This document shows, piece by piece, positions 8,649-17,927 of a stretch of DNA of 64,000 nt. Under the pieces are notes generated by a model. It was not told where the DNA came from. It searched no databases and saw nothing but the letters and a program-made list of their open reading frames with translations. Position numbers and translations under genes: made by a program. Each line of letters starts with the position of its first letter. Position 1 is the stretch's first letter. Source of the stretch: Streptomyces microflavus (GTDB lineage Bacteria; Actinomycetota; Actinomycetes; Streptomycetales; Streptomycetaceae); the NCBI RefSeq assembly GCF_014650075.1, contig NZ_BMUG01000006.1, positions 476,363 through 540,362 on the forward strand. The letters are read 5' to 3'.

Positions 8649-10514
8649 TCAGAGCTCCAGGTCGACGTCGAGGCCGACGTTCTGGCCCCGCAGCCAGAAG
8701 TCGAGGGCGAGCACCAGTTCGGTCCCCGTGCGGTAGCCGGGCCGCGGGTCGTCGGCGGTGGCGGCGGCGAGCGCGCCCTCGTCCAGCAGCTCCCGTACCG
8801 GCGAGTCCGGGCCCTCGGTGGCGCGCTTGAGGGAGGCCCGCAGCCCGTCGAGGTAGCGCCGGTCCCGGCTGGTCGGGTACGGGGCCTTCACCCGGTCGGC
8901 GATCTCCGGCGGGAGCAGGTCCCGGGTGGCGGCACGCAGGAGGCTCTTCTCGCGGCCGTCGAACGACTTCATCGCCCAAGGGGTGTTGAAGACGTACTCC
9001 ACCAGCCGGTGGTCGCAGAACGGCACCCGCACCTCCAGGCCGACGGCCATGCTGGCCCGGTCCTTGCGGTCCAGCATCCAGGGCAGGAACCGGGTCAGGT
9101 GGAGATAGCCGATCTCGCGCATCCGCCGGTCGGCGGCCGACTCGCCGGTCAGCCGTGGAACTTCGGCGATCGCCTCGTGGTAGCGCTGGGCCCGGTAGCC
9201 CTGGAGGTCGATCTTGGCCAGCAGGGCGGGGTCGATCAGGGATTCGCCGGGGCCGCTGCCGGGCCCGGAGATGCCGGTGCCGAACGGCGGCGCGAGCCAC
9301 GGGAAGGTGTCCGCCGTGAGGGTGTCGGGGTGGTTGAACCAGCGGTAGCCGCCGAAGACCTCGTCGGCCGCCTCGCCGGAGAGCGCGACCGTGCAGTGCC
9401 GGCGGACCTCCTGGAAGAGCAGGTAGAGCGAGGTGTCGCCGTCACCGAGGTCGAACGGCAGGTCGCGGGCGCGCATGATGGCCTCGCGGGCGTCCTGGGC
9501 GAGCAGTTGCTCAGGAGAGAGCGTGACGACCTGGTGGTCGGAGCCGGCGTGCCGGGCCAGCAGCTCCGCGAAGGGCGCGTCGGGGGTACCGCGCCAGTCG
9601 TCGGCCCGGAAGTCGTCGCCGTGCCGGTCGAAGTCGAGGGCGAAGGACCGGATCGGCGGGGCCCCGAGGGCGGTCCGGTGGCGGGCGGCGAGAGCGGTGA
9701 TGATGCTGGAGTCCAGTCCGCCGGAGAGCAGCGTGCCCACCGGGACGTCGGCCACCAGCTGCCGGGCGACGATGTCCTCCAGCAGCTCACGGACCCGGCC
9801 GATCGTGGTGTCCAGGTCGTCGGTGTGCTCGTGGGACTCCACCGCCCAGTAGCGGCGCAGGGTGCTGCCGCCGCGCCCGACCCGGAGGGTGTGGCCGGGG
9901 CGCAGCTCGTGCATGCCCTTGTAGACCGCGTGGCCGGGGGTCTTGGTGAAGCCGAGCAGCTCGGCGAAGCCCTCGGTGTCGATCGCGGGCCGCACCGAGG
10001 GATGGGCCAGGATCGCCTTGGGCTCGGAGCCGAACAGCACGCCGCCGGGGAGCGGCCAGTAGTAGAGCGGCTTGATCCCCAACCGGTCGCGGACCAGCAG
10101 CAGTTCCTCGGTACGGACGTCCCACAGCGCGAAGGCGTACATGCCGTTGAGGTGTTCGGTGAAGTCCTCGCCCCACTCCAGGTAGGCGTGCAGGACGACC
10201 TCGGTGTCGCTGTCGGTACGGAAGCCGTGCCCGCGGATCAGCAACTGCTTGCGCAGCTCCCGGTAGTTGAAGACCTCGCCGGTGTAGCTGATGGCGACGA
10301 CCGGCTCACCGTCGTGCTCGAAGACCATCGGCTGGCTGCCGCCCGCCGGGTCGATGACGGAGAGCCTGCGGTGGCCGAGAGCGACCGACCGGCCGAGCCA
10401 GAGACCGTGGGCGTCCGGCCCCCGGCAGGCCATGGTGGCGGTCATCGCGTCGGCCACCGGGGCCGTGACGGGGGCTGCCGGGTCGAAGGAGACCCATCCT
10501 GCTGTTCCACACAT
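8649..10514 (-). CDS. asnB: Glutamine-hydrolysing asparagine synthetase
   Basis: Two-domain amidotransferase of 621 residues. The N-terminus begins Met-Cys-Gly, so Cys2 can serve as the Ntn glutaminase nucleophile after Met removal, and RGPDAHG (31-37) is typical. The C-terminal synthetase domain has the pyrophosphatase loop SGGLDSS (264-270). It would transfer glutamine-derived ammonia to an AMP-activated carboxylate, normally aspartate. It lies 42 bp downstream of the MFS exporter gene, same direction, at the end of the leftward arm of the biosynthetic locus. It may therefore form a product amide, as AsnB homologues do in some antibiotic pathways, or simply make asparagine. The alternative cannot be excluded from sequence. 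Confidence 0.9.
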   Translation of the reverse strand: MCGTAGWVSFDPAAPVTAPVADAMTATMACRGPDAHGLWLGRSVALGHRRLSVIDPAGGSQPMVFEHDGEPVVAISYTGEVFNYRELRKQLLIRGHGFRTDSDTEVVLHAYLEWGEDFTEHLNGMYAFALWDVRTEELLLVRDRLGIKPLYYWPLPGGVLFGSEPKAILAHPSVRPAIDTEGFAELLGFTKTPGHAVYKGMHELRPGHTLRVGRGGSTLRRYWAVESHEHTDDLDTTIGRVRELLEDIVARQLVADVPVGTLLSGGLDSSIITALAARHRTALGAPPIRSFALDFDRHGDDFRADDWRGTPDAPFAELLARHAGSDHQVVTLSPEQLLAQDAREAIMRARDLPFDLGDGDTSLYLLFQEVRRHCTVALSGEAADEVFGGYRWFNHPDTLTADTFPWLAPPFGTGISGPGSGPGESLIDPALLAKIDLQGYRAQRYHEAIAEVPRLTGESAADRRMREIGYLHLTRFLPWMLDRKDRASMAVGLEVRVPFCDHRLVEYVFNTPWAMKSFDGREKSLLRAATRDLLPPEIADRVKAPYPTSRDRRYLDGLRASLKRATEGPDSPVRELLDEGALAAATADDPRPGYRTGTELVLALDFWLRGQNVGLDVDLEL

Positions 10515-10556
10515 GACGATGTGGCCTCTCTCGGACGTGGACGTGGTGGTACGGGG

Positions 10557-12029
10557 TCAGACCCGTGCGGCGGACCGCTTGGCCGGCGGCGGGCTGAAGC
10601 GCTTGAACGTCCAGGTCGTCCACATCACGACGAGGACGAGCAGGAAGCTCGCGGCGGTCGCCCAGGCCATGGCGAGGGACCAGTCGGCCGTGGTCGGGCG
10701 GTCACCGGCCACCGTGAAGAACAGCGCGCCGATCGCCGCGACACCGGCGGCGCTGGCGAACTGCTGGGTGGTGGTGAGGATCCCGGAGGCGGTCCCGGCG
10801 TCCTGCGGCGGTACGTTGATGAGTGCCGCGCCGAACAGTGCGGGCAGCACGACACCGTTGCCCGCGCCGACCAGGCAGAGGCAGAACACCACCCACGGCA
10901 GGCCGACAGCGGAGTCCGAGACCGCCAACGGCACCGCCAGCAGGGCCAGTCCGAGCGCGGTCACCCCGCCGGAGACCACCAGGGCGTTCATGCCCCAGCG
11001 TGCCGTGAGCCGCCCGCCGATCATCGAGGTGGCGGTGAACAGCACACCCATCGGCGAGAACATCAGGCCGGCCTCGAACGGGTCCAGCTTCAGCCCGGAC
11101 TGCAGGAGCAGCGTCAGGGTGAACATGAAGCTGCCGAAGTAGAGCATGAACGCCGCGCCCGCGATCACCCCGCCGCGGAAGGAGTCGCTGCGGAACAGCG
11201 ACAGGACGAGCACCGGATTGCCACCGCGGGCCGCAAGCGCCCGCTCCCAGTACAGCGTCGCCACCATCACGGGTACGGCCAGGGCCATGCTGACCCAGGT
11301 CCAGGCCGGCCAGCCGGAGACATGGCCCATGGTCAGCGGCACCAGCAGCAGGGCGAGCGCGAACGAGACGCCGACCGCGCCGACCGGGTCGAGGCCGGCC
11401 CGGATCCGGCTGACGTGCGCGGGGAGCACCCGCAGCGCGGCGAACGCGATGACCAGGCAGAACGGCACATTGATCAGGAAGATGGTGCGCCAGCCGAGCC
11501 CGGCGAAGTCCGCCGAGATCAGCGCACCGCCGAGCACCTGTCCTGCGATGGACCCCAGACCGGCGGCGGCGCCGTACCAGGCCATCGCCTTCCCCTTCTT
11601 CTCATTGGGGAAGTACGCGGTGATGACGGCCAGGACCGGCGGCACCATGACCGCCCCGGCAAGACCCTGGGCCAGGCGGGCGGCGATCAACTGCCCGGGG
11701 TTGACGGCCAGTCCGCACAGCAGCGAGGTGAACCCGAAGGCGAGCGTGCCGATGATGAACAGCAGGCGGTGGCCGTAGCGGTCACCCAGTCGGCCCGCGG
11801 TGATCATCCCGCCCGCGTACGCGAACGCGTAACCCCCGACGATGAGTTCGAGCGCCGCCGGGTCGGCGTTGATGCTGCTCTCCAGGGAGGGAGCGGCCAC
11901 GTTCACCACGAAGAAGTCGAACTGGGCGAAGAACATCGCCGACAGCAGGACGAGCAACACCGGCCCGGTGCGCAGCAGGAGGGGAGGAGCCGCCGTCTCG
12001 GGCTCGTGCGGGTCGTGAAGCGTGGTCAT
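10557..12029 (-). CDS. MFS drug:H+ antiporter (DHA2, 14-helix type)
   Basis: Integral membrane exporter of 490 residues with about fourteen hydrophobic segments. The first helix region FDFFVVNVAAPSLES and the AGRLGDRYGHR loop between helices 2 and 3 match the EmrB/QacA branch. ATG 12029 is chosen because of a GAGGAG site and the normal N-terminus; the upstream open frame is Pro/Arg-rich and noncoding in style. It sits between the thioesterase and asparagine synthetase genes in the biosynthetic locus, suggesting export of, or self-protection against, the pathway product. Confidence 0.88.
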   Translation of the reverse strand: MTTLHDPHEPETAAPPLLLRTGPVLLVLLSAMFFAQFDFFVVNVAAPSLESSINADPAALELIVGGYAFAYAGGMITAGRLGDRYGHRLLFIIGTLAFGFTSLLCGLAVNPGQLIAARLAQGLAGAVMVPPVLAVITAYFPNEKKGKAMAWYGAAAGLGSIAGQVLGGALISADFAGLGWRTIFLINVPFCLVIAFAALRVLPAHVSRIRAGLDPVGAVGVSFALALLLVPLTMGHVSGWPAWTWVSMALAVPVMVATLYWERALAARGGNPVLVLSLFRSDSFRGGVIAGAAFMLYFGSFMFTLTLLLQSGLKLDPFEAGLMFSPMGVLFTATSMIGGRLTARWGMNALVVSGGVTALGLALLAVPLAVSDSAVGLPWVVFCLCLVGAGNGVVLPALFGAALINVPPQDAGTASGILTTTQQFASAAGVAAIGALFFTVAGDRPTTADWSLAMAWATAASFLLVLVVMWTTWTFKRFSPPPAKRSAARV

Positions 12030-12195
12030 GGCACTCCTCGGGGCCAGTGCGGCCCGGCGGCTGGGACGGACGGGGACGGGTCTTGTACGGGGGCGGAGCG
12101 GGGTCTCGTACGGGAGCGGCGCGAGGCCGCGCGGGGTGGGCGCGGGGCGGTACGAGGGTGCGGGCAGGAGGGGCGCGGGCGGTCGTGCCGGCGGG

Positions 12196-12648
12196 TCAGC
12201 CGCGCTTCCGCCTCCCGTGGATCGCACACGTGATCCGTGCGGTGCAGACCCGGCGGCCCGCCTCGTCGGTGATGACGACCTCGTAACTGGCCGTGGTCCC
12301 ACCCAGGTGCAGGGCCGTCGCCACGCCGGTCACGGTGCCCGAGCGCACCGGCAGGTGGTGGGTGGCGTTGATGTCCACCCCCACGGCGATCCGGCCCTCC
12401 CCGGCGTGCAGCGCCGCGCCCAGCGAGCCGAGCGACTCGGCGAGGACGGCGGAGGCGCCGCCGTGCAGCATGTGCTGCAACTGGGTGTTGCCGCTGACCG
12501 GCATGGTCGCCACCACCCGCCGGGGGGCGGCCTCCAGGAAGGTCATGCCCATCCGGCCGGCCAGGGTGCCGGCGCCGGCCTCGTTCACCCAGGCCGCGGC
12601 GGCCTCCGGGCCCGCCTCGGGGGTGGGCGGCGCGGCGAAGGTGGTCAT
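12196..12648 (-). CDS. PaaI-type hotdog thioesterase
   Basis: A 150-residue single-domain hotdog protein. The segment LQHMLHGGASAVLAESLGSLGA has the HGG motif and following acidic residue characteristic of PaaI/YdiI thioesterases, which release acyl or aryl groups from CoA or ACP. The substrate GVDINATHHLPVRSG strand is also typical. Its start overlaps the stop of the AMP-ligase gene by four bases, so the two are translationally coupled. Role in the locus: product release or editing of mis-primed thioesters (inferred). Confidence 0.85.
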   Translation of the reverse strand: MTTFAAPPTPEAGPEAAAAWVNEAGAGTLAGRMGMTFLEAAPRRVVATMPVSGNTQLQHMLHGGASAVLAESLGSLGAALHAGEGRIAVGVDINATHHLPVRSGTVTGVATALHLGGTTASYEVVITDEAGRRVCTARITCAIHGRRKRG

Positions 12649-14360
12649 GCCGGGACCGCCGTCGGGTCGTGATCCGCTGACACCGTTACGGCCACTGCCT
12701 TCGGGTCGGCCGGCCGGTACGTCTCCAAGGCGGCGTACTTATCGCGCAGTTGGCGCTTCAGGACCTTGCCGGTCGGGCCGAGCGGGATCGCTTCGGGAGT
12801 GGGCGCGATCTCCAGCAGGGCCAGTCGCGGCTGGCCGGCCCGGTCCAGGGCCGCGTTGGCTCGCCGTAACAGGTCCTCGGCCGTCGCCTCCTGACGTAGC
12901 GTCACAATGGCTGCCGCCACGGTCCGGCCGCGATCCTTGGCGGCGACCACCGAGCAGTCCGCCAGCTCCTCGACGGCGAGCAGCAGCTCCTCCTCCATCA
13001 GCGCCGAGTAGCCGTCGCCCGCCTCGGTCCTGATCCGGTCGACCGCCCGGTCCACGTGGAAGAACTCACCGTCGGCCGAGCGGCGCACGAGGTCGCCGGA
13101 GAGCCAGTAGCCGGCGAGCATCGTGCGGTACGTGGTGTCGGAGTCGTTCCAGTAGCCGTGCGCGAGCGCCTCGCTGCGGACCCCGAGCAGGCCCACCTCG
13201 TCCGCCGCGGCCTCGGTGCCGTCCTCCCGCAGGACCGCGACCTCGGCGATCGGCACCCGGGTGCCGAGATGCCGGGCCAGGGCGGGGGAGTCGGGGGTGA
13301 GCACGCGGCGCAGCGCCGCCCAGCCCAGCTCGGAGGAGCCCAGGCCGTCGTCGACGACCGAGCCCGGCGTACGGGTGCCGTCGGGCTCGGCGGTGTGCCC
13401 CAGCCGCATCAGCCGGCGCATGTGCGCGTCGTGGCCGCAGTCGCCGAGGTTCACCCACACCGCGACGGAGTCGAAGTCCGCCGGATCGGGGTCGTGCGTC
13501 GCCAGGTGCGACAGCGCCTCGTTGAAGGCCAGCACGACGTTCGGCCGGTGGGTGGCGCAGCCGCGTGCGATGCCGGGGCCGGTCGGGTCGGACCAGCCGA
13601 CCGTGGGCGCCCCGGCCAGCAGCGAGTAGAAGGTGAAGGCGATGGCGCTGGAGTGCGACTGCGGAGCTCCGGCGAGTACGAGGGAGCCTTCCCGCTCCGG
13701 GTGGTTGATCAGCCGGTAGCGGGCGCCCGCGACGCTCTGCCGGTGCGCCCAGACGACCGGCTTGGGGTCGCCGGTGGTGCCGGAGGAGTGGCAGATGACG
13801 ACCGGGTCGTCGTCCCCGTGCCGGTACAGCTGGGAGGGGATCGGGGCGCGGGCGCCGAGGGCGCCCACCTCCTCGTCCAGGGCGGTCCACCGCAGCTCGG
13901 GAAGCCCGCGCTCACGCCCGGCGAGCCGGGCGAGCCGCTCCCCGTCCGTGAACAGGCCCACCGAGCCGGTGCGGCCGACCAGGCCGAGGGCGAGTTCGGG
14001 CCGCATCCGGCCGTTGATCAGTACGCCGATCGCACCGATGCGGGCCAGCGCGGTCAGATGCACCTGGTACGCGAAGGTGTCGGCCAGGTAGACCGACACC
14101 CGGTCGCGCGGCCCCACCCCCCGGTCCAGGTACCAGGCCGACCAGGCATCCGCCAGGGCGTCCAGGTCGCGGAGGCTGAACTCCGTCCGAGGGGTGCCGT
14201 CCAGGCCGGCCAGCGGCAGGTCGGCGAGCAGCACCGGCCGGTCGGCGGCGGGGTTCGTCTCCGCGGCGATCCGCCAGGCGTTGCCACCGCCGAGACCGGG
14301 GAGCTCCGCGAGCCGGAGACGTGCTTCGGGGGACAGCAGCGTTGTGGAGGTGAGCGGCAT
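12645..14360 (-). CDS. AMP-dependent acyl/aryl-acid ligase with a TTA codon
   Basis: Adenylate-forming enzyme of 571 residues. It carries the phosphate loop HSSGTTGDPKPV (about 191-202), a GDGLGSSELG segment in the substrate pocket region, the YWLSGDLV aspartate motif and a C-terminal GPTGKVLKRQLR with the catalytic Lys. It would activate a carboxylic acid to acyl-AMP and pass it to CoA or an ACP. ATG 14360 has an AGGGGA site and begins a canonical N-terminus. Coding bases 12869-12867 read TTA (the second Leu of EDLLRR), which makes translation dependent on the bldA tRNA in Streptomyces. It is first of the leftward arm. The substrate is unknown. Confidence 0.88.
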   Translation of the reverse strand: MPLTSTTLLSPEARLRLAELPGLGGGNAWRIAAETNPAADRPVLLADLPLAGLDGTPRTEFSLRDLDALADAWSAWYLDRGVGPRDRVSVYLADTFAYQVHLTALARIGAIGVLINGRMRPELALGLVGRTGSVGLFTDGERLARLAGRERGLPELRWTALDEEVGALGARAPIPSQLYRHGDDDPVVICHSSGTTGDPKPVVWAHRQSVAGARYRLINHPEREGSLVLAGAPQSHSSAIAFTFYSLLAGAPTVGWSDPTGPGIARGCATHRPNVVLAFNEALSHLATHDPDPADFDSVAVWVNLGDCGHDAHMRRLMRLGHTAEPDGTRTPGSVVDDGLGSSELGWAALRRVLTPDSPALARHLGTRVPIAEVAVLREDGTEAAADEVGLLGVRSEALAHGYWNDSDTTYRTMLAGYWLSGDLVRRSADGEFFHVDRAVDRIRTEAGDGYSALMEEELLLAVEELADCSVVAAKDRGRTVAAAIVTLRQEATAEDLLRRANAALDRAGQPRLALLEIAPTPEAIPLGPTGKVLKRQLRDKYAALETYRPADPKAVAVTVSADHDPTAVPA

Positions 14361-14790
14361 CGATTCCCCTGGCCTCGGTCGGACGAACTCTCTGGACGGA
14401 CGGGCTCTCCGGACGGACGGCGAAATCCGCCGTGCGACGCGCGTCGGCCGACGCGCCGGACCTGCGGAGCGCCGGTCCGTCATGGCAGCGCGTGCAGAAG
14501 TTACAAGGCCTCTCTCCGCCATTGCCATCGCCCGTCGAAAGTGCGTCAGGTCGAGATCCACGTAAGGGCGTTGTGCCGGAAATGCCTTGTAATGCCTTGT
14601 TCCACAGCCCCGTTGTGGTCGACCGATCGGCCGAAAGGTATCTGTGCGCGGCTGAAACGGACTTGACGAACTCAGTGCGGGGGCGCTGACGGGCCGAGGC
14701 CCGCCCGGCTACGTTCCTGCCGAATTCCTCCGGAGCCGACCGGAAGCCGTGGCTGCCGGCCGTCGTGCAGCCCGACAAGGAGCGCGTCGC
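14361..14790. promoter_or_regulatory. Divergent 430-bp control region of the biosynthetic locus
   Basis: No gene is visible between the two divergent ligase genes. The central 200 bp are poorer in GC than the flanks. The stretch has TTACAAGGC at 14501-14509, its inverse GCCTTGTAA at 14584-14592, and a tandem 10-bp repeat AATGCCTTGT at 14581-14600. A possible -35 hexamer TTGACG (14663-14668) faces right without a convincing -10. These elements are plausible binding sites for a pathway regulator, but no regulator gene lies in the locus itself. Confidence 0.5.
14581..14600 (+). repeat. Tandem 10-bp repeat AATGCCTTGT
   Basis: Two perfect, head-to-tail copies of AATGCCTTGT, separated by one DNA helical turn centre to centre. 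The GCCTTGTAA within it also occurs inverted 75 bp away at 14501-14509. One-turn spacing suits cooperative binding of a dimeric regulator. Confidence 0.6.
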
Positions 14791-16794
14791 GTGTCGCCTG
14801 AACGGATATCCGATGCCGTGGAGCGGCTGCGCCACATCGTGGCATCCGTCCTCGAACTGGACCTCGCGGAGGTGCCGGCCGAGGCCTCCTTCCACCGCGA
14901 CCTGAAGATGGACTCGCTGGAGAAGGTCGAGTTCGCGGCCCGGGTCGAGTGGGCCTTCGGAGTCGCACTGAGCGACGAGGAGGCGAGCGGCATCGACAGC
15001 GCCCTCGCCGCCGCCGTCCTGCTGGACGCCCGGCTCTCGCTCCCGGCGGGGGCGGGCATCGCGGGTTCGGCCCCGGAGGCTGCCCGGTCCGCCGGGGGAC
15101 CGCCTGCGGCGCTCCGGTCCGCGCCTGCCGCGCTCCGGTCCGTCCCGTCCTCGACCGTCCCGGCCCAGCACTCCACCCCGCCCTCGGCTGCCCGTCTCCG
15201 GGCGACACCAGCCTCGCCTGCCCCGTTCCCGTTCCCGTCTCCGCCCGCACCCTCCTCGGCCCGGCGCCCCGCTCCGTCCCCGCCCGCCGCCATCGACCTG
15301 GTCGACCGGCTGACCGGCCGCCACCTCGCCGCCGGCCGCGGAGACCGTACGGCCTACTTCGACCCCGACCTCGGCGCCGTCTCCTACCGGGCCCTGCACG
15401 AGGCCGCCCGAGGCTACGCCGGTGCGCTGCTCGCCCAGGGCATCGCCCCCGGCGCCCGCGCCCTCGTCGTCGCCGAGGACTCCGCGGCCACCGTCGCCGC
15501 GGTCCTCGGCCTCTGGTGGCACGGCTGCGTACCCGTCCCGGTCAGCCCGATGCTCGACGAGGCCGCCCTCCACCTCGCCGCCGCCGACTGCGCGGCCCAG
15601 GTCATCCACCTCGACACCGCGCCGGCCGACCCGCCCGCCGGGACGGTGCTGCTCACGGGCGACGCCGTACGCACCGGCATCCGCACCGGCCACCCCAACG
15701 CGGCGAACCGCCCCGACCTCGCCCGGCCCTCCACCGGACACCTCCCCGGCCGGACCGCCCTGATCCAGTACACCTCCGGCAGCACCGGCCGGCCCAAGGG
15801 CGTCCGGCACGCCACCTCCGCGATCACCGCCATGCTGGACGGCTTCGGCTCCCTGCTCGCCCTGCGCGCCGACGACACCGTGCTCTCCACCGCCCGGATG
15901 TCCTTCGGCTACGGATTCGGCAGCTCCGTCCTGTGCGCCCTCGACGCCGGGGCCACCACCGCACTGATCCGCGGGGCCGTCGACCCGCACACCGTCCGGG
16001 CCGCGCTGCGCCGCCACCGCCCCACCGTGCTCTGCTCCGTCCCCCGCCTCTACGCGGCGCTCCTCGACCCGCTCCACCCCGGGGACGACGCGGTCGCCGC
16101 GCTGCGCCTGTGCCTGACCGCCGGTGAGAACTGCCCGGCCGACCTCAACCACCGTATCCAGGAAGTCTTCGGCGCCCCGGTGATGAACTGCCTCGGCGCC
16201 ACCGAGGTCATGCACGTCGTCGTCGCGACCCCACCGGACCGCCCGATGCCCGGCCGGGCCGGTCTGGCCGTCCCCGGCGCCACCGCCACCGTCCGGGACG
16301 AGCACGGCCGGCCGGTGCCCGACGGCACCGAAGGGCGCCTGCACATCGCCGGACCCACCGTGGCGCTCGGCTACCTCGACCGGCCTGACGACGACCGGAC
16401 CACCTTCGCCGACGGCGGTGCCTACACCGGCGATCTGGTCCGCCGTGAGGCCGACGGCACCCTGACCCACCTCTGCCGGGCCGACGACATCCTCAACCTC
16501 GGCGGCTACAAGGTGCCGCCCGCCGAGATCGAGGCGGTGCTCCGTACCGTCGCCGGCATCCGCGACTGCGCCGTCGTCGGCGGCCCCGACGCCGACGGCC
16601 TGGAATGTGCCGTCGCCTTCGTCGTCCCGGAGACCGGAGCCGACGAGGAAACGATTCGCCGCGCCCTCCGGGCAGCGGTCCGCGCCGACCTCGCCCTCTA
16701 CAAACGCCCGGCCCGGGTCGAGTTCGTCAGCGCACTGCCGGCCACGGCCACCGGCAAGGTGGCCGCCTACAGATTGCGTGAGCAGGCATCATGA
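14791..16794 (+). CDS. ACP-adenylating ligase fusion (benzoate-CoA-ligase-like A domain)
   Basis: A 667-residue two-domain protein. Residues 1-85 form an acyl carrier domain with the phosphopantetheine site MDSLEKVE (Ser42). An 80-residue Ala/Pro/Ser linker follows. The adenylation domain has P-loop YTSGSTGRPKG (327-337), a MSFGYGFGSS segment, CLGATEVMH, the YTGDLV aspartate motif and a terminal ATGKV lysine. The FGYG and GATEVMH segments resemble benzoate-CoA ligases rather than fatty-acid ligases, hinting at an aryl or short branched starter loaded in cis. GTG 14791 has an AAGGAG site; a further upstream GTG adds a spurious basic tail. Its stop overlaps the ketosynthase start. Confidence 0.88.
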   Translation: MSPERISDAVERLRHIVASVLELDLAEVPAEASFHRDLKMDSLEKVEFAARVEWAFGVALSDEEASGIDSALAAAVLLDARLSLPAGAGIAGSAPEAARSAGGPPAALRSAPAALRSVPSSTVPAQHSTPPSAARLRATPASPAPFPFPSPPAPSSARRPAPSPPAAIDLVDRLTGRHLAAGRGDRTAYFDPDLGAVSYRALHEAARGYAGALLAQGIAPGARALVVAEDSAATVAAVLGLWWHGCVPVPVSPMLDEAALHLAAADCAAQVIHLDTAPADPPAGTVLLTGDAVRTGIRTGHPNAANRPDLARPSTGHLPGRTALIQYTSGSTGRPKGVRHATSAITAMLDGFGSLLALRADDTVLSTARMSFGYGFGSSVLCALDAGATTALIRGAVDPHTVRAALRRHRPTVLCSVPRLYAALLDPLHPGDDAVAALRLCLTAGENCPADLNHRIQEVFGAPVMNCLGATEVMHVVVATPPDRPMPGRAGLAVPGATATVRDEHGRPVPDGTEGRLHIAGPTVALGYLDRPDDDRTTFADGGAYTGDLVRREADGTLTHLCRADDILNLGGYKVPPAEIEAVLRTVAGIRDCAVVGGPDADGLECAVAFVVPETGADEETIRRALRAAVRADLALYKRPARVEFVSALPATATGKVAAYRLREQAS

Positions 16795-17927
16795 CGTGGG
16801 ACATCACAGGGATGGGAGCGGTCGCCTGCAACGGCACCACCCCGTCGGAGATCTTCGACGCGCTCTGCGCGGGCCGCGACGGCCGAGGACCGCTCCAGGT
16901 CTTCGACCACGACAAGTACCGTGCCCGGAACGCCTACGAGATCACCGACCGGGCCCGCCCCGGCGTCGACGAACCCGGCCGCGCCACCCGCTGGCTCATC
17001 ACCGCGATCGACCAGGCCCTCGCCGACGCGGGCCACCCGCGCGATCTCGCCGAGGTGCCGGTCCTGGTCGGCACCACCCTCCAGGAGCAGCGCAGCGCCG
17101 AACTCTGGTGGCGCCACGGCACCGCCCTCGACCCCGCCGACCTGCACTTCGGCACCGCGCTGCGGGAGGAGTACGGAGCCGCCCGCACCTACACCTTCGC
17201 CAACGCCTGCGCGGCCAGTCTCTACGCGCTCGCCATGGCCACCGACCTGATCGAACTCGGCGAGGCCGACACCGTCGTGGTGGCGGGCACCGACGCCATC
17301 GGCGAGAGCGCCTTCGGCACCCTGGACCGGGTCCAGAACGACGTGCCCGACGCGCTGCGCCCCTTCGACCGCTCCCACCGCGGCATGCTGATGGGCGAGG
17401 GCGCCGTCGCCGTGGTACTCACCCGCGCCGCCGCCCCCGGCCGCCCGGTCCACGCCCGGCTGCGCTCCGTCGGCGTCAACTGCGACGCCCAGCACTCCAC
17501 CGCCCCCGACCCGGAGGGCATCACCCGCGTCCTGCGCGACGCCTACCGGCTGGCCGGGGCCGCACCCGAGGAGATCGACCTCGTCATGCTGCACGGCAGC
17601 GGCACCCCGAAGAACGACTCCACCGAGGCCGCCGTGCTCTCCCGGATCTTCCCTCCCGGGAGCGGGCCGCTGATGACCGCCGTCAAGTCGATGACCGGCC
17701 ACACCCTCGGAGGCTCCGGCCTGCTCAGCCTGACGATGGCCGTGCTCGCCCTCCAGCGGGGCCAGGTGCCGCCCGTGCTCGGCCTCACCGACCCGATCGA
17801 GGAGGCGGAAGGCCTGCGACTCGTACGTGAACACGCCGCCACCGCACCACAATTGACGCTGGCCCAGGTCGACGCGTTCGGCTTCGGCGGGATCAACGCC
17901 GCCGCGATCCTGGAGGCAGCGCGATGA
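16791..17927 (+). CDS. Beta-ketoacyl-ACP synthase (FabF-like, discrete)
   Basis: Thiolase-fold condensing enzyme, 378 residues, a little shorter than FabF. The catalytic triad is complete: Cys140 in FANACAAS, His268 in HGSGTPKND, and Lys299/His304 in KSMTGHTLGGSG, with the C-terminal GFGGINA loop. It would extend an ACP-bound acyl chain by two carbons from malonyl-ACP. It overlaps both neighbours by four bases (ligase upstream, dead homologue downstream), strongly implying one complex. Resembles KS-alpha subunits of type II polyketide systems in arrangement, but sequence similarity to aromatic PKS enzymes is not obvious. Confidence 0.88.
   Translation: MTWDITGMGAVACNGTTPSEIFDALCAGRDGRGPLQVFDHDKYRARNAYEITDRARPGVDEPGRATRWLITAIDQALADAGHPRDLAEVPVLVGTTLQEQRSAELWWRHGTALDPADLHFGTALREEYGAARTYTFANACAASLYALAMATDLIELGEADTVVVAGTDAIGESAFGTLDRVQNDVPDALRPFDRSHRGMLMGEGAVAVVLTRAAAPGRPVHARLRSVGVNCDAQHSTAPDPEGITRVLRDAYRLAGAAPEEIDLVMLHGSGTPKNDSTEAAVLSRIFPPGSGPLMTAVKSMTGHTLGGSGLLSLTMAVLALQRGQVPPVLGLTDPIEEAEGLRLVREHAATAPQLTLAQVDAFGFGGINAAAILEAAR

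Noticed and set aside
9009..12233. A 1,074-codon open frame on the plus strand.
   Set aside because: It runs antisense to the asparagine synthetase and MFS genes and has low-complexity Gly/Arg/Gln composition; long antisense frames are normal in high-GC DNA.
13912..16470. An 852-codon minus-strand frame spanning the divergent promoter.
   Set aside because: Antisense to the ACP-ligase gene, Gly/Arg/Val-rich, no motif; a GC artefact.
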